64,000 nt of DNA from Gonocerus acuteangulatus (GCA_946811695.1 OX328123.1:32119873-32183872), one strand, 5' to 3'. Counted from the first letter of the stretch, positions 11,721-23,114 are shown. Made by a program: numbers and translations. The notes: generated by a model not told the origin, from the letters alone.

Positions 11721-13330
11721 CAGGGTGTATTGCAAGCAGAGTTGGGCAAAAATTGTCTTCGGATAACGGATGACGAATAACCTAGGTTATTCGTTATTTG
11801 TCATCTATAATTTTCCGATATCCGTTATTCAAAATTATTACCATTTACGTAAAGTTATCCATTATCTTTTATGCTAAGATTTCATTTGAAATAATTTTTC
11901 ATCTTACGGATGAATTTTTATTCGAAGGATAAATTTTCATCCGAAAGATGATTTTTATATTTGGAAGATGTGTAGAAAACCAATTTACTACTTAATCATA
12001 ATGTATTTATTTATTATTTAAATATAATATAATATGTAAATATTTAAATTATTATTAAATATAATTATGTATTACATTATTATTTAAATATATAATTAAA
12101 CTTTAAATTAAATTCAACATAGATTTTAAAACACTTTTCTCAAACATTTCATCAGAGAGTCGATTGTTTTTTGGAATATCCGGATGGAAGATTTGGAATA
12201 TCCGGATGGAATATGGAAGCAAACGAGAACAGCCGTTCGACTGGTGCTGACGATGGTGCCGTGTTGTACTTAAAAAACAATTTCTTGGTGTTTAAATATT
12301 TATTTAAAGAATGCAATGCCATGTGCAAACGAACAGTTTTTTTTTGCCCGAATGGATAGAAAAAAGTGGTATTAGGGACGGATAACGAATAAAAGATAAC
12401 GGATAATCAAATGATGAATAAAAGATAATTCACCCGTTTCTCGAATAACGGATAATTGGTCATCCGTGGTTTTATGATTAACTAATAACGGATAAAAAAT
12501 TATCTTTTATTCGTTACTTAAATAAAAAAATATTCGAATAAGCCCAACTCTGATTGCAAGTAGATGACAATACACTCAAGTGGGTGAAACTAGACAAAAA
12601 ATGTAGTTAAATGCTGCCAACCGCACATTTCTATCTTTCTTTTTTCCACACAAATCCCATTCCAAATGTTATATAGAAAAAAAACACATGTTTTTTATAG
12701 AAACCCCAAATTTTCTCTGCTTGGACACATTATTTTTTAACTTTACATTGCGTTTTTGAAATTTGCATTAATTTGCTTAAAAGCGAATGCATTTGGAGTG
12801 CTCAAAAGCATCATTTTCAAACTGCAAAAACAGTTAAGAATAATTTTTATTTAATTCTGATAAGATAAAAAAAATAAACATGAAATCAGTTAAATTTATC
12901 AGTTGTTTTTCTTTCTTAATTTCCAAATTACATTATTAAATTGAGAGATAATCTCAGTTCTGAGTAAAACTTTGGAAAGGAAATTAAAAATTCTCAAAAA
13001 TTTGTTGCTAAGTAGACTTTTTTATTAATATCAACTTTTCGAACAGTTATTGCTGTATAAAAATGATACTTACTTTGATCATTCCAACTGCATTTCATTA
13101 AAGCAAATTTTATTGCTGATTTCAAAAATTTAATGTAACTTCAAAAAATTATGGGTACAAGCAGAGAAAATTGGAGATTTTCTACAAAAAACACAGTTGT
13201 CTAAATAACCTTCGGAACAGAAAATGTCTGAAAAAAAAAGAGATAAAAACGTCCGGTTAGTAACAGTTAACTACATTTTTTGTCTAGTTTCACCCCCTTG
13301 AGTATTGCCATCTACTCTCGATACACCCTG
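11721..13330. mobile_element. TA-flanked fold-back element (Tc1/mariner-like MITE)
   Basis: It begins CAGGGTGTATTG and ends with the complement ATACACCCTG, flanked by TA on both sides (11719-11720, 13331-13332). Intact family B copies read straight across this site, which gives an independent empty site. The arms are long, about 250-290 bp once the hAT insertion in the left arm is removed, and share GGGTGAAACTAGACAAAAAA. There is no ORF. Confidence 0.75.
11737..12552. mobile_element. Non-autonomous hAT element with 8-bp target duplication
   Basis: Termini CAGAGTTGGGC and GCCCAACTCTG are exact inverted copies. The 8-bp flanks ATTGCAAG are identical (11729-11736 and 12553-12560). Subterminal DNA is filled with short GATAACGGATAA-type repeats, as in many hAT elements. 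It is inserted 16 bp inside the left end of the surrounding fold-back. No transposase was seen. Confidence 0.85.
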
Positions 13331-13764
13331 TATATCAAGTTTTGTGGTGAGAAAACAAAAACTGTGGACACTATTGTTTTAACACACATACGTATATGTA
13401 TTTTTAATGGGAATCATTTTTAGGATTTAGTAGACAGGATTAATAAAGATTTGAAAAAAATTTTCAAAACTTCTTTCATGTGTACAGTCTCAATAGCTAT
13501 TTGGAAAGTACTAAAAGTTGCAGATATTGCTTTGTCTTACTCCAAGGGACCTGATGTTCTATTTTTTTGTAGGGCAAGGATAAATTGTGATGTGTAAAGG
13601 GAATTTCACAACTTAAGATAATAAAAATAATAAATACATAAATATAAACAAAGAACAAGTTTTATTTATAATTACATGATTTAAAAAATATACTATGTTA
13701 TCCTCCTATCTTCAAAGGATGTACCGAAACTCATAAAAAGACAAGATGTGCTATTTTGATTGAA

Positions 13765-14030
13765 AATATATCGTCCATACAAATGCAAAGTATCGAATGT
13801 GAAAAAACGTATTTTTATTTTCAATCTTGATTGCTGTTGGATTGATGTAGGTTGTGGCAAACTCTCGAAAATTAAAAAAAGATAATTATCAATTACAGGA
13901 AATCAAAATAACGAATGTGCATTATGTCTAGTTAAAATATATAAAAAGACAAAATTTATATAGAGTCATCTATAAGGTATCAAATCACTTTTCACATTCG
14001 ACACTTTGCATTTGTATCAACGATATATTA
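13765..14030. mobile_element. Short TIR element (MITE)
   Basis: Left arm AATATATCGTCCATACAAAT then GCAAAGTATCGAATGTGAAA. The right arm is its near-perfect complement, ending TCAACGATATATT. No ORF. The superfamily is not determined. Confidence 0.65.
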
Positions 14031-14896
14031 CAATGGAAGGACATTGGATGAGACATCCTCAATTAACTATTATTGTACTCCAATCAAATTCTACTCCAAT
14101 ATAATTTGTAGTTTTCCAAACCTAACGTCGTTATAGCAAAAAAGGCAATTAAATGATATAACTTAAAACAGGTAGGTTTTATATTTTAAACTTTCCTTTT
14201 AGTTTTAAATATTTACAATATTATCAACTATATTTAATCCTGAATTTATGTACAAAGACTGCAATATATTGATATAGTTATTTATAATAAATAATTTACA
14301 TTTGTTTATAAATTTTTAAATGAATTAACTGTATTGAGTCAATATTGTGTTCTTTCATTCAAAGAAAAGCAAACAGTCAAACTTAAAAGAAAGAAAAAAT
14401 CCTTTTTATATTATTACTAAATGTTCTTTTGATCCACCTGATTTTTTGTAAAAATGTCCAACTTTTATTAAAGTTAATAAGAAAACATGAAATTTGAGGC
14501 TTGACAACCACCTCCCTCCTCTTATTGATAATTGATTAATTAATTAATTAATTGATAATGTTAAAGTAATAATATCATTAGGAATATAGGATACATAAAT
14601 GAAATTATAGTAAACGTAACTCAAAATTAACATCACTATGAAGGCAGAAGTTAAAAAAAAATAAAAAATAAAAAAAAAAATAAAAAATACAAAAGCAAAC
14701 CAAAGATAACTAGTAAGACTAAATCTGCTCCACTAGTTTCTACTTATTTAAGAAGCCCTTTTATAAGGCTTATTTTTACTAAATACGTATCAAAACAATT
14801 ATATTTATTAAGAATCAATCTTTCGTATATTTAGGCTCTATTTTTTTTGTTAAAATAAGATCATGAAGAAATGGGGGAGAAATTGAAGGATTTTAA

Positions 14897-15311
14897 CCCT
14901 CGAGTGGTCGCACCTTGTTTTGAAACATGAGAGGTCGCGTGGATGACAATGGTCATCCATTCCATTTCCATATGTTTATGATTAATTTTGCCTTTATTTA
15001 TTTATTTTTTGTATTATTTATTGTAATTCTGAGTGAACATTATGATTCATAGTTAAAGAAATTATCTTTGCAATAACATGGGGGAAAAAATACATGTATA
15101 AAAAAAAATAAATGAATAACAGTCACATAAAAGATTGTGTGGATAACAAATTAAAAAATAGTACTCAAAAAGTAAATTTTGTGCAAATAATAATTCTGTT
15201 TGGTCTAAACTTCCCCCAACTCCTCCCACAAAGACTCCTGGCTCCGCACCACAGGAGCAAATCAAAAGGGTGTTGATGACAATTTTCATCATCCATGCGA
15301 CCACTCGAGGG
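14897..15311. mobile_element. piggyBac-like MITE flanked by TTAA
   Basis: Termini CCCTCGAGTGGTCGCA and TGCGACCACTCGAGGG are exact inverted copies. TTAA is present on both sides (14893-14896 and 15312-15315). TTAA targets and CCY-starting ends are diagnostic of piggyBac. No transposase ORF was seen. Confidence 0.8.
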
Positions 15312-15483
15312 TTAATAAACTTACAAGGGAACATCCCCAAGTGTCCGGAGCCAATTTTTATGAAAATTTGTATATTTATTAAACACGTGAAAATAATCCA
15401 TACATATGTTTTATTACATTGACCCAATCGCACGTTTAAGGGGTGAAACCCCTCTTCCAAAGTAAACCTCAAATATTCTTACA

Positions 15484-15690
15484 CTGAGAGTATACAGTGG
15501 TGGGGTCACCAATTTCGTCCATTTTTTTTTTCTGGTGATTCTACATCGAAAAATAGTCAATACTTGTCCGAGTGTTGTGTCCAATGCGCTTTAGGAGCTG
15601 AGAAAATTGTTATTGTTGTTTTATTTCTCGGCTCCTAAGGCGCATTGGACAGAAGGCTCGGGCACGTGTCAACTATTTTTTTCTGGTTAA
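15484..15690. mobile_element. Fold-back fragment of long-TIR element family D
   Basis: 15484-15600 matches the left terminus of the element at 53943 (GTATACAGTGGTGGGGTCAC). 15615-15690 is the inverted copy of part of the same terminus (CTCGGCTCCTAAGGCGCATTG). The two arms are almost head to head, so most of the interior has been lost. Confidence 0.6.
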
Positions 15691-15855
15691 GAACAAGCTG
15701 ATTATGAAGTATTAATAGTAGATAATATTTACCATTTTACTTTAATCTTTCTCCTTTTGCGAACCACCTTCACATTCCTGAAAGTTGAGGAAACATGTTT
15801 TTATTGGACAATGTGTGGACAATAAATACATATATATATATTGTCCACACATGTT

Positions 15856-15861
15856 TTTATT
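15856..15861 (-). promoter_or_regulatory. Candidate polyadenylation signal of the nested gene
   Basis: AATAAA on the minus strand about 80 bp past the stop codon of the nucleotidyltransferase gene. It is followed by a repeat of TTGTCCACACATTGTCC. A second AATAAA lies about 50 bp further on. Confidence 0.45.
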
Positions 15862-15941
15862 GGACAATGTGTATTAGGTTTTTAACTTTTGCCTTCATGG
15901 AAATAAAAATAAATATGAAATAAAGGGAAAATGATTTGAGA

Positions 15942-16225
15942 TTACTGAACTCTCCATGACATGTGAAGAGTGAGGTAGCAGAGACTTTGGAACTCGTGTA
16001 GCACCTGCAGAGTAATCCTATCTGTGAGGTTGTTCAAATAGAAAGGATCTTCGATGAAGATAGGAGACTGGTCAGGACTAGTAGGCTCTCGAGGAATCAC
16101 CAGTCCGCTCAAGGGACATAGCTTGTTCGTAGAGAAATTCATCAACGCGTAGTAATGAAAGAAGCCGACGAGGAGTTCAGAACATGTCAAGTTGAGGCTC
16201 TTCTCCTTCCAATTCAATTTCAAAC
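15942..16225 (-). CDS. Nucleotidyltransferase exon 5: PAP-associated domain and C terminus
   Basis: The acceptor is ATTCACAG. The exon reads LKLNWKEKSLNLTCSELLVG then FFHYYALMNFSTNKLCPLSG, and later IFIEDPFYLNNLTDR, ending SWRVQ and TAA. The pattern S-x-x-E-L-L-x-x-F-F-x-Y-Y-x-x-F followed by I-E-D-P-F is the PAP/25A-associated domain that closes the nucleotide pocket in TUTases and non-canonical poly(A) polymerases. The protein ends about 30 residues after IEDPF, a normal place for a single-core enzyme. No donor site was seen that would continue the frame past the stop. Confidence 0.85.
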
Positions 16226-17679
16226 CTGTGAATGTATATTAGAATCAATATAAAAGTTCAACTCGCAGGGGCTGCATAACCGAGTACTTCCTCAGAAAGG
16301 CTATGAATTTACTCACACACTTCAAATACCTACACACATTTCAAATACCTATGAAATTCAAATACTTGAGTTATATTTAATTGAGATACAGTGAATTCAA
16401 AGTGAATTATTTTTTCAATTACTGTAATTGATATTTTCAGTATTTTCTATTACAATAAAAAAATGGAATTCATAATTCAAATATCATTTGAATTACATTT
16501 TAATTTAAATTTACACAACACTGGTACTAACCCACCAAAAGCTCCCTGTCCACACATTCGCATGTTACATGCATATTAACGTTGAGGTGGCTACATCTGT
16601 AGCCACGAGCCTAACGGAGTTGTTATGCTTAGCCGTTTCTCTACACATGTGTGCTTAGCCGTACCATAGACATGTGTACAAGTCGAAGGAAGACGGGACC
16701 GGTGTACCATTGCCTTGTCCATCAATCGAGAGCTCCTCTTATCTCTCCCATTCTTTCTCTTCTCATTTAAAGAATTTAGAGCTATCTACCTCTAAATTCA
16801 TTAAATAAGCGTATTTCTACGCTCTAAATTCGTTACCGTAGCGGTTTTCTAGTATCCTTGTATATTACTACAGGGTATTTGATTGAAGTTTTTGGTTGTA
16901 TGAGGCGAATTACAACCCATTTCTCTGTCAGCCTATTCACCCTGTCAACCCTTGTCAAATTATCATTAGTTTTTATTCCTCTGTACATTCCCAACAACGT
17001 GTTTGAGCAAAATTAGTTCACTTTTAGCTCCAGAAGTATTAACATCGTTAAATTCAGAAAAAACAGATTTTTTTTTAGTGGGAATCCTCCGTTGTTTTAA
17101 GGGTTTACAATTCATTCTAAAAATGTATGAGAAGAAGTACAGTGTCCAAGAAGCCCATATGGCGAAAATTATAAAAGAAAAGTTTTCATTTGACGAGGAG
17201 ATCACTAAATGTTAAGGGACTGACCAAAGTAGCAAAAGTATCCCGTACAAGGAGCCCGAGGCTGGGTGCCACTATCCCATGCAGGAGAACACTTCTCTTT
17301 GCGTTTTTTTTTTTTTGCACGGAAACAGTTAATGTATAGAATAAAGAGAGATGTTAGACTAAACTGAATTTGTTTAAGAATAAGTGCTAAAAACAACAAG
17401 TGTTAATGCTACTAATGACCTCAACAGAATGCTCCAGCAAAAGAAAATATAGGCAGTTACTCCAGATTATTATTGACCCTTTTCTTAACTTGAATAACCA
17501 ACTGCTGATTTTGGATCCATAATTTTTTTTTTAATAATTCATTAAAAGTATTGTAATTACTAAATATATAAATTCAGATAATTGTTGGAAATTAGAAGAA
17601 ATGTTTATCACTATCCCTGACAGGGGGATCCAGCAATAAAAGTCTAATTTGCTGCTAATTTTTACTGACGAGAAGTTAC
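16226..17679. other. Intron 4 of the nested gene, unrecognised content
   Basis: About 1.45 kb. 16262-16300 resembles a decayed family B 5' end (CTCGCAGGGGCTGCATAAC). 16550-17215 is less AT-rich than its surroundings and holds a 70-codon plus-strand frame (17003-17215, with GILRCFKGLQFILKMYEKK). I do not recognise it and it has no partner exons. Confidence 0.4.
17003..17215 (+). other. Unrecognised 70-codon reading frame in intron
   Basis: An open plus-strand frame with a plausible soluble composition, ending KEKFSFDEEITKC. It has no recognisable domain and no adjoining exons. It could be a decayed transposase fragment or chance. Confidence 0.2.
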
Positions 17680-17894
17680 CTTCAGAGAGGAGCTTGTCCT
17701 TACTGCCAATGGCATCGATGACTTGAGACACTCTCGGAACCACTCGGACGTCCGGTTGCATCAAGTAGAAGAGTACCAGCCAATTTATTGAAGGGCTTGA
17801 GAAAAACTGACCAGTTTTGAGATTTACTGTCTTGAACCATTCCCTCACTATTGCCAGCATCCAATGAACTCTTTCGTCAAAATCTATGAAAAGT
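17680..17894 (-). CDS. Nucleotidyltransferase exon 4: palm-to-PAP linker helices
   Basis: The acceptor is ATTTCACAG and the donor is GAAG/GTAACT. With two bases from exon 3 it begins KLFIDFDERVHWMLAIVREW, continues FKTVNLKTG, then SSPSINWLVLFYLMQP, and ends LLSEG. Conserved features are the W-x-x-x-x-x-L helix and the S-x-x-x-x-x-x-L-x-x-x-x-L-Q helix, which in TUTases normally reads L-S-S-Y. Here Trp stands where Tyr is usual, so the base-contacting position may be altered. Placing this exon requires the GTAAGT donor at 18002 for exon 3, because the alternative GT at 18007 gives an immediate stop. Confidence 0.8.
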
Positions 17895-18002
17895 CTGTGA
17901 AATATATTTAAGATAAATTGTTTGCTTCACTTTCAAAATGGAAAAACCTGCTACCAAGTCCTTACTTAATGTACTTAACAATTTGTTAATTGCAGAACTT
18001 AC

Positions 18003-18183
18003 TTTACAAGTTTGCTGGAGTGCCGCTCCCATTTACTAGAGAAGCTTATATCGCAGGAAAGCTTTGTTCCAAGATGAATCACTTTTATGATTGGCACTCT
18101 TGTGTCAGGCAAACTCACCAAAACTTTAAAATATCTTGCTGCGAGATCAAGTAGTTCCCTCACTTCATTGAAATGTTCAATGC
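18003..18183 (-). CDS. Nucleotidyltransferase exon 3: third catalytic aspartate
   Basis: The acceptor is CTTCTTAAG and the donor is AAA/GTAAGT. It encodes GIEHFNEVRELLDLAARYFK, then VPIIKVIHLGTKLSCDISFS. The P-I-I-K-hydrophobic segment followed by C-D-I-S-F is the classical second palm motif of the polymerase beta-like superfamily. Its Asp (about residue 836) completes the metal-binding triad with the two in exon 2. Nothing looks inactivating. Confidence 0.85.
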
Positions 18184-18560
18184 CTTAAGAAGATACCGAA
18201 AAAAAAGAGAATAAGAATTTAGTATAAAGTAGCCAACATTGTATTATACATAAGGCACAGAAAAGAAAATATCTTTCTTATGGGATCACAACACACTCCT
18301 TGAGATTTTCAAGAAAATAACTTTATGTTTTAGTTAGATAATTAATACAGTATAACTTCTGTATATCGAAATTGATGGTACCACCATTAAAATTCGATAT
18401 GAAGAAATTTTTATATATGGAAGCACATGTACATTTAGTGCATTTTCTCCCACCCTCCAAAGGAGGAAACCCGCTTATGAGTTTGAGAACCTCAGACCTA
18501 AGTTTTACTTGAACATGACCATTTGAATGCTGGTACATGTAACAACTTGAGCGTACTCAC

Positions 18561-18833
18561 CAATATTGAGACAAATGTCGCAGTCACTCCCACTTAAAGC
18601 GAGGCCAGAAAGCTGTGAGCCGAACAGCTCAATTTTCAGATTGGGGAGTGCTGAGAGACAGTTCCTTAAGTCTGCATTGATCTCTTCAAATTTCCTGTTG
18701 TGTTCATTCCAAACCTTCTTCATTTCATTAAGTAAATTGTTCCCTTTATTAGTCAAAATTTCTTCCGTAGAAAACAGGCTTGCACAATTATATAACTTTT
18801 CCTTGCTGATATTTATTCCTTCCGGAGTAACAT
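18561..18833 (-). CDS. Nucleotidyltransferase exon 2: GS motif and catalytic Asp pair
   Basis: The acceptor is TTATTTTTTAG and the donor is ATTG/GTGAGT. A helical region (LLNEMKKVWNEHNRKFEEI) leads into LKIELFGSQLSGLALSGSD followed by CDICLNIG. This is the FGS..GL..SDxD motif: Gly and Ser contact the triphosphate, and Asp at about residues 784 and 786 bind catalytic metals. Both Asp are present, so the enzyme is likely active. The frame upstream is open to the acceptor and joins exon 1 in phase 1. Confidence 0.9.
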
Positions 18834-19147
18834 CTAAAAAATAAAGGATATAAAGTTATTATATGAAACCAGAAAAACTTAAAATTAATATATATGGTAA
18901 ACATGGTGACAGCTCTCAGTGAATTAGGGTCATAACAAGATTAAACGGTAAATTCTTATTATTCAAATCTACCAAAATTTCTTTGTGCTGATACAGTAAG
19001 CATCACACTATTTTTATCAACAATGTTTTAACAGAAAACCATAACTTGGACATGCAAAAATATTCGGATGAGTTGTTTATGTGTTGATTCCTTCAAAATT
19101 TCAAAATATATTATCTAAGAAATATGAAAAATTAATTTTTGTTGGAC

Positions 19148-19203
<56 letters not shown>
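19148..19203. repeat. (TA)n microsatellite in intron 1 of the nested gene
   Basis: About 54 bp of TA dinucleotides. Unlike most TA tracts here it has no family A or B flanks. Confidence 0.85.
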
Positions 19204-19449
19204 CCATTTATTAAAAGAAATAAATGAAAAAGTTGAAAATAAATAAACATAATAAGTTCGGAAACATATACTGTTAAAATAAGCAATTTAAATCACAAAT
19301 GGAGAAATTATAAATGTAGTTTAGAGATAGATTTTTTTTTTTATATATGTTAGTGTTCTTTGCAAAAGACACAAAAAGAAGATGGATGAGTAATGGAGGA
19401 GGATCTGCACGGGTAGTTGTGGAGGGAAGAAGGAAAACAAGGAATGGAA

Positions 19450-19453
19450 AAGG

Positions 19454-19488
<35 letters not shown>
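19450..19488. repeat. Poly(A) tract, about 39 bp
   Basis: Uninterrupted A run following GGAATGGAAAAGG. It may be the tail of a short plus-strand retro-insertion, but the sequence before it matches none of the families recognised here. Confidence 0.7.
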
Positions 19489-19491
<3 letters not shown>

Positions 19492-20270
19492 TTCATACAC
19501 CAAATAATTATCCTGAAAAAAAAATATTACTAAACTGATAATACTTTTTAAGAACAATAAACTAGAATGATGAAAACCCATAGAATACAGGAACTTTAAG
19601 AAAATAAAATGTTTTGTCCAATTGAGACTGATTAACATTCAACACATTTTGGTGATCAGTGATCTCGGCACATCACCCTTCTACACATGTAGGGGAGCAT
19701 AGGGTTTTCGTCTTGTCATTCTTGTTTGCCAAAGGTAACAAAAGTTGAAGGTCCATCAGGAGTTGATTCATCTCCCAAAACAACAAGCATCAGTGGTTTC
19801 GGTATGCTCTCCAGTTGTTAGCCCAAAAAAAAGAGAAAATCTTTTCCTGGCACTTTTCAAGCCATTTTGTAACTTAAAAGGCTGTAAAATAAAATTGATT
19901 GGCCCATAAAGATTTATCAAATGAGCATAAAAGTTATCCATTAAAAATACCCCATACACAACTCCCGAAAGCAGCGATTAGCAGACAACTGGCTTTGTTT
20001 ATATTAGATTATACCAGATATTGCACTTCCGAGTATTTAGGAAGAAGGAGGGAGTTTCTGTGCATTACAGAAATAAAGAAATATGCCAAACAACAAAGTA
20101 AGGGGTATTTTTCACCCCATGGTGTCATTCCAGGGTTAAGAAGGTAAAGATTCTGAAAATAATTTACTCTCTAAAATCAACATAATCAATATCTACTGAA
20201 GATATCAAGTTAGGGGTATAGGCTGCGAGAAATAGTTAAAATTCAAACCAAATTATATTATAATACGTAC

Positions 20271-22371
20271 CTGCAATGACCAATAATTTGTTTGTATGTC
20301 GTTGGCTCAAAAAGTGCTCCTGCAATTTTAACAAACTAGATGAAACAATTATCACACTGCAGATGTTGCAGAACTTGATGAAAGATGTGATCTGAGTGTG
20401 AGTGAGGATATGGTTAATGAAATCTGAATTTGTCATATCATTGCGACTACAGGCAAAGCAGGCATAGGTGATTGGAGTCAAAGCATTCAGGGACCGAATG
20501 TAGTGAGAACAATCTTCCTTCGACCACTCCTCATTCTTAATAAATTCCTTTGAACAAATCCCTGGATGAGAGAATTGGCTAAAAAATCTACTGCACTTAA
20601 CCTTGACTTTTGCGCTTGATGACGTACTTTTTATCATTTTTGGTTCTAATTTTGTTATGTCCATTGACATATTGACTGAGTCTCCGTCAACTTGGAACAC
20701 CTTAAACAATATAGGATTTTGTATGCTTAAATGAGTAGCAAAATGCCCTTTGAAAAAGTGATCAGGGCAGTTACCATCACTTCCTTTATCAATGAATATA
20801 ACATTACAATGCTCACATAGCACAAAATACAAGTCAGTCGGTACATGCTTCCGATGTTTTTCCTCTGTTTCATGGTTTCCTAGATGCATAAGCTTCTTCT
20901 TAGTCAGATCTGCACAGCCCAAACAACAGAATTTACATGCTTCGTTGTAACCAGCAAACAAGTGAGAATATGCCTTCATGATATTCTGGTTCAGTGGAGT
21001 ATTGTACCCAATAGCTTCTCGATTAATTGGGACAAGAGATTTGAGAATTTGTTTATTGTTTTTGCTCGAATGTACATGAGCTAGTGTTTCTCCTTTCAGC
21101 TCTATATAAAAGACATTACAAACATGGCACATAAAGCCGAGCTGTTCATTATTCCTCACTCTAGAGGCGTGCTGACTCGAAGACAGATGATTCTCCATTG
21201 CTTCTAATGTGTAAATCGGAAGTGAACATCGAGTACACCAAATTCTGGAACCACTACTGAACAGAGAGAACAGCATATTATCTGCGTAGTATTCATTGAA
21301 ACTATTAGACGAGAATTCATAGATTGTTACATTCTTTTGATTGCTTATATTAGATTTAATCAGAGATGGCTCACTCTCAGATGTTTCAGGCTTGTCTAGG
21401 AAATTTTGGAATCGCGTTTTGATTCTGATCGATTCATTTTTGGCTTGTCCATTTGGTAAAAGAATAGGATCAACAATGATCGAAACACCATCTTTCTTTG
21501 GCTGAGATTTACCTTCATTTGTGAGAAATCCTGAAATAACGATAGAGCCTTCCCCTGCAACGACTATTTCTTCCAAGTAACTATTTTGATGAGTCAAATA
21601 TAATAAACTGGAAAGTTTGTCAAAGCTGCAAGCAATAAATACATTGAAGTCTCTAACAGCCAGGATGACACCCCTTTCAGGTCCCATCTTCTTCCTGTGC
21701 TTTCTACTGTTTAAGTGTTGAACAACTTGTGTGTAAGACGCTCCTTGATGATTGCAAAACAAACAATACATAGTAAAAAGAGGTCTTACCTCAGTTTTCA
21801 TGAATAACACTATATCATTTTGACATTCGAACTCTGATAGTTTTTTAGTTTTCCTGTTAAACGAAAACATTTTATATTCCCTACAAAATACTTGGTTTAA
21901 GATTTTCGTATTGGGCAATGAAATGTCCCGTCTCGACACTCTTCTCATATTTTCTAAGACGCTACCACTTTGTAAATCCCTAGCCGAGCACATTACAAAT
22001 TTCTGAGGGGAATTGAACAATAATCCTACCGTACTTCCAATAATCGCAACATTCGTTTTGTGCTTCTTAGTCAGTAAATGACTCCTGCTGTAAATATAGT
22101 CTCCTCTGCAAAATACAATGCTGAAGTTCATCTCCTGGTTGCAAAGCAAGCACTGAAAGACAAATCCTCCATTCTCCTTAAATCTCAGCCAATCAGCAAT
22201 GTCGTCCAAACTGACTTCCTTCGAAGCTCTATTTTCTCCCGCATCAAATTCATATACTTTAAAGTTAGGAGGAAAGTATTCGCCGAGAGGTTTATTTACT
22301 AATGGTTCCACAGGTGGGCTGATGTTCAACGAGCTGAACATCTGGATTAGATCTACAGATATAGTTCCCAT
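20271..22371 (-). CDS. Nucleotidyltransferase exon 1: repeated C2H2 fingers
   Basis: A 2101-nt first coding exon. ATG at 22371 is chosen because an in-frame stop lies four codons upstream and an acceptor-like TTCTGTTCTAG ends at 22385, suggesting a 5' UTR exon. The donor is TTGCAG/GTACGT. I count eight C-x-x-C units with downstream His pairs, at about residues 74-104, 203-225, 379-401, 415-434, 483-506, 519-545, 638-658 and 668-692. The clearest have C-x2-C-x12/13-H-x5-H spacing, typical of U1/JAZ-type fingers that bind dsRNA or RNA. The linkers are long and poorly conserved. No RRM was seen. The fingers probably recruit RNA to the C-terminal transferase (inference). Confidence 0.85.
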
Positions 22372-22589
22372 TATTATCAGTTACCTAGAACAGAATAAAT
22401 AATACATTACAAATGTAAATAGCTAAAATTATAAATTATTAGAAGTAAGGAATGTAGTTAGTGAGTTTGCCATCGTGAAAGAAGTTCAACAAATTTTCAT
22501 CGACCCTACATACTAGATACCAAAGGGGGATTATGTCCCTCTTTCTCCTCTCTCTGTAAATACATACATAATATATACATATATATTAT

Positions 22590-22790
22590 TCTTGTAGATG
22601 ACCCAAAATATTTCTTAATAAGTTTTGTTCTTTTAGGCTTAGGGTCGGAAAAAGTAGACCTTCCTTGTATCACACCACTTTATTTTGTATGCCCTACATG
22701 TTTCGTGCCTTATTTCATTCGCACCTCATCAGGGGCACTTCTTGCTATGAAGTCCTCTCGTCTCTAAATTATACTGTGTTAAGTGCAACC
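22590..22790. mobile_element. Penelope-like element terminal fragment
   Basis: Shares the blocks GATGACCCAAAATAT, CACCACTTTATTTTGTATG and CATGTTTCGTGCC..GGGGCACTTCT with 51690-51835. CGTTTCG/TTTCGTG phrases followed by CTCATCAG are common in terminal repeats of Penelope-like elements. No ORF here. Confidence 0.45.
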
Positions 22791-22825
22791 TCCCGCATAT
22801 GTGTTTGTCAGACCGGTCTTGATCA

Positions 22826-23114
22826 AAAATGTCTACCAGCTGTTTGTCTGCATGTTTGTTCCTTATACAAATCCACACCGTTTGACCGATTTTGACCAAA
22901 CTTGTAACACAGGTAGGTCTTGATACGATGAGAGTCATAAGCTAGGTCAAAATCGTCTAGGACTCACAGTTCGGAGGTCACGGGTTGGAAACTATGAACC
23001 CAAGTAGCTACAGATTTGCGTTATAAGATTTTAATATTACTTATTTGGTTTCTAATTAATTTTTGCTTTTCTAGACGCAGAAAATATGTGTAGCATGGCA
23101 CGCCGGGTGACAGC

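Larger units (their letters stand above)
11500..13545 (+). mobile_element. Old family B element, host of nested insertions
   Basis: 11500-11720 and 13333-13545 are the two halves of a decayed family B copy: TTCTAGAGTAAACCC units on the left, then CAAAAACTGTGGACACTAT, a short remnant of the TA region and the AATAGCTATTTGGAAAGTAC 3' end on the right. It is split at a TA dinucleotide by the element at 11721-13330. Confidence 0.6.
15942..22371 (-). other. Span of zinc-finger terminal nucleotidyltransferase gene, five exons
   Basis: Five exons (22371-20271, 18833-18561, 18183-18003, 17894-17680, 16225-15942) join in phases 1, 1, 2, 1. They form a 3054-nt frame, or 1017 residues plus stop. All junctions use GT/AG. 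The gene lies entirely inside the 28.3-kb intron of the plus-strand RhoGEF gene. The N-terminal 700 residues carry repeated C-x-x-C..H..H fingers. The C-terminal 300 are a Cid1-type nucleotidyltransferase with a PAP-associated domain. This family adds uridines or adenosines to RNA 3' ends. The substrate cannot be deduced from sequence. TUT1 (one C2H2 finger plus RRM) and TUT4/7 (mixed fingers, duplicated catalytic regions) differ in layout. Confidence 0.8.

Noticed and set aside
18002..18008. GT at 18007 as donor of nucleotidyltransferase exon 3
   Set aside because: It would join to an immediate stop in exon 4. The stronger GTAAGT at 18002 keeps the frame.
20884..22402. Plus-strand frames opposite the zinc-finger exon (20884-21084, 22078-22302, 22199-22402)
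   Set aside because: Antisense shadows of the long minus-strand exon with no domains of their own.
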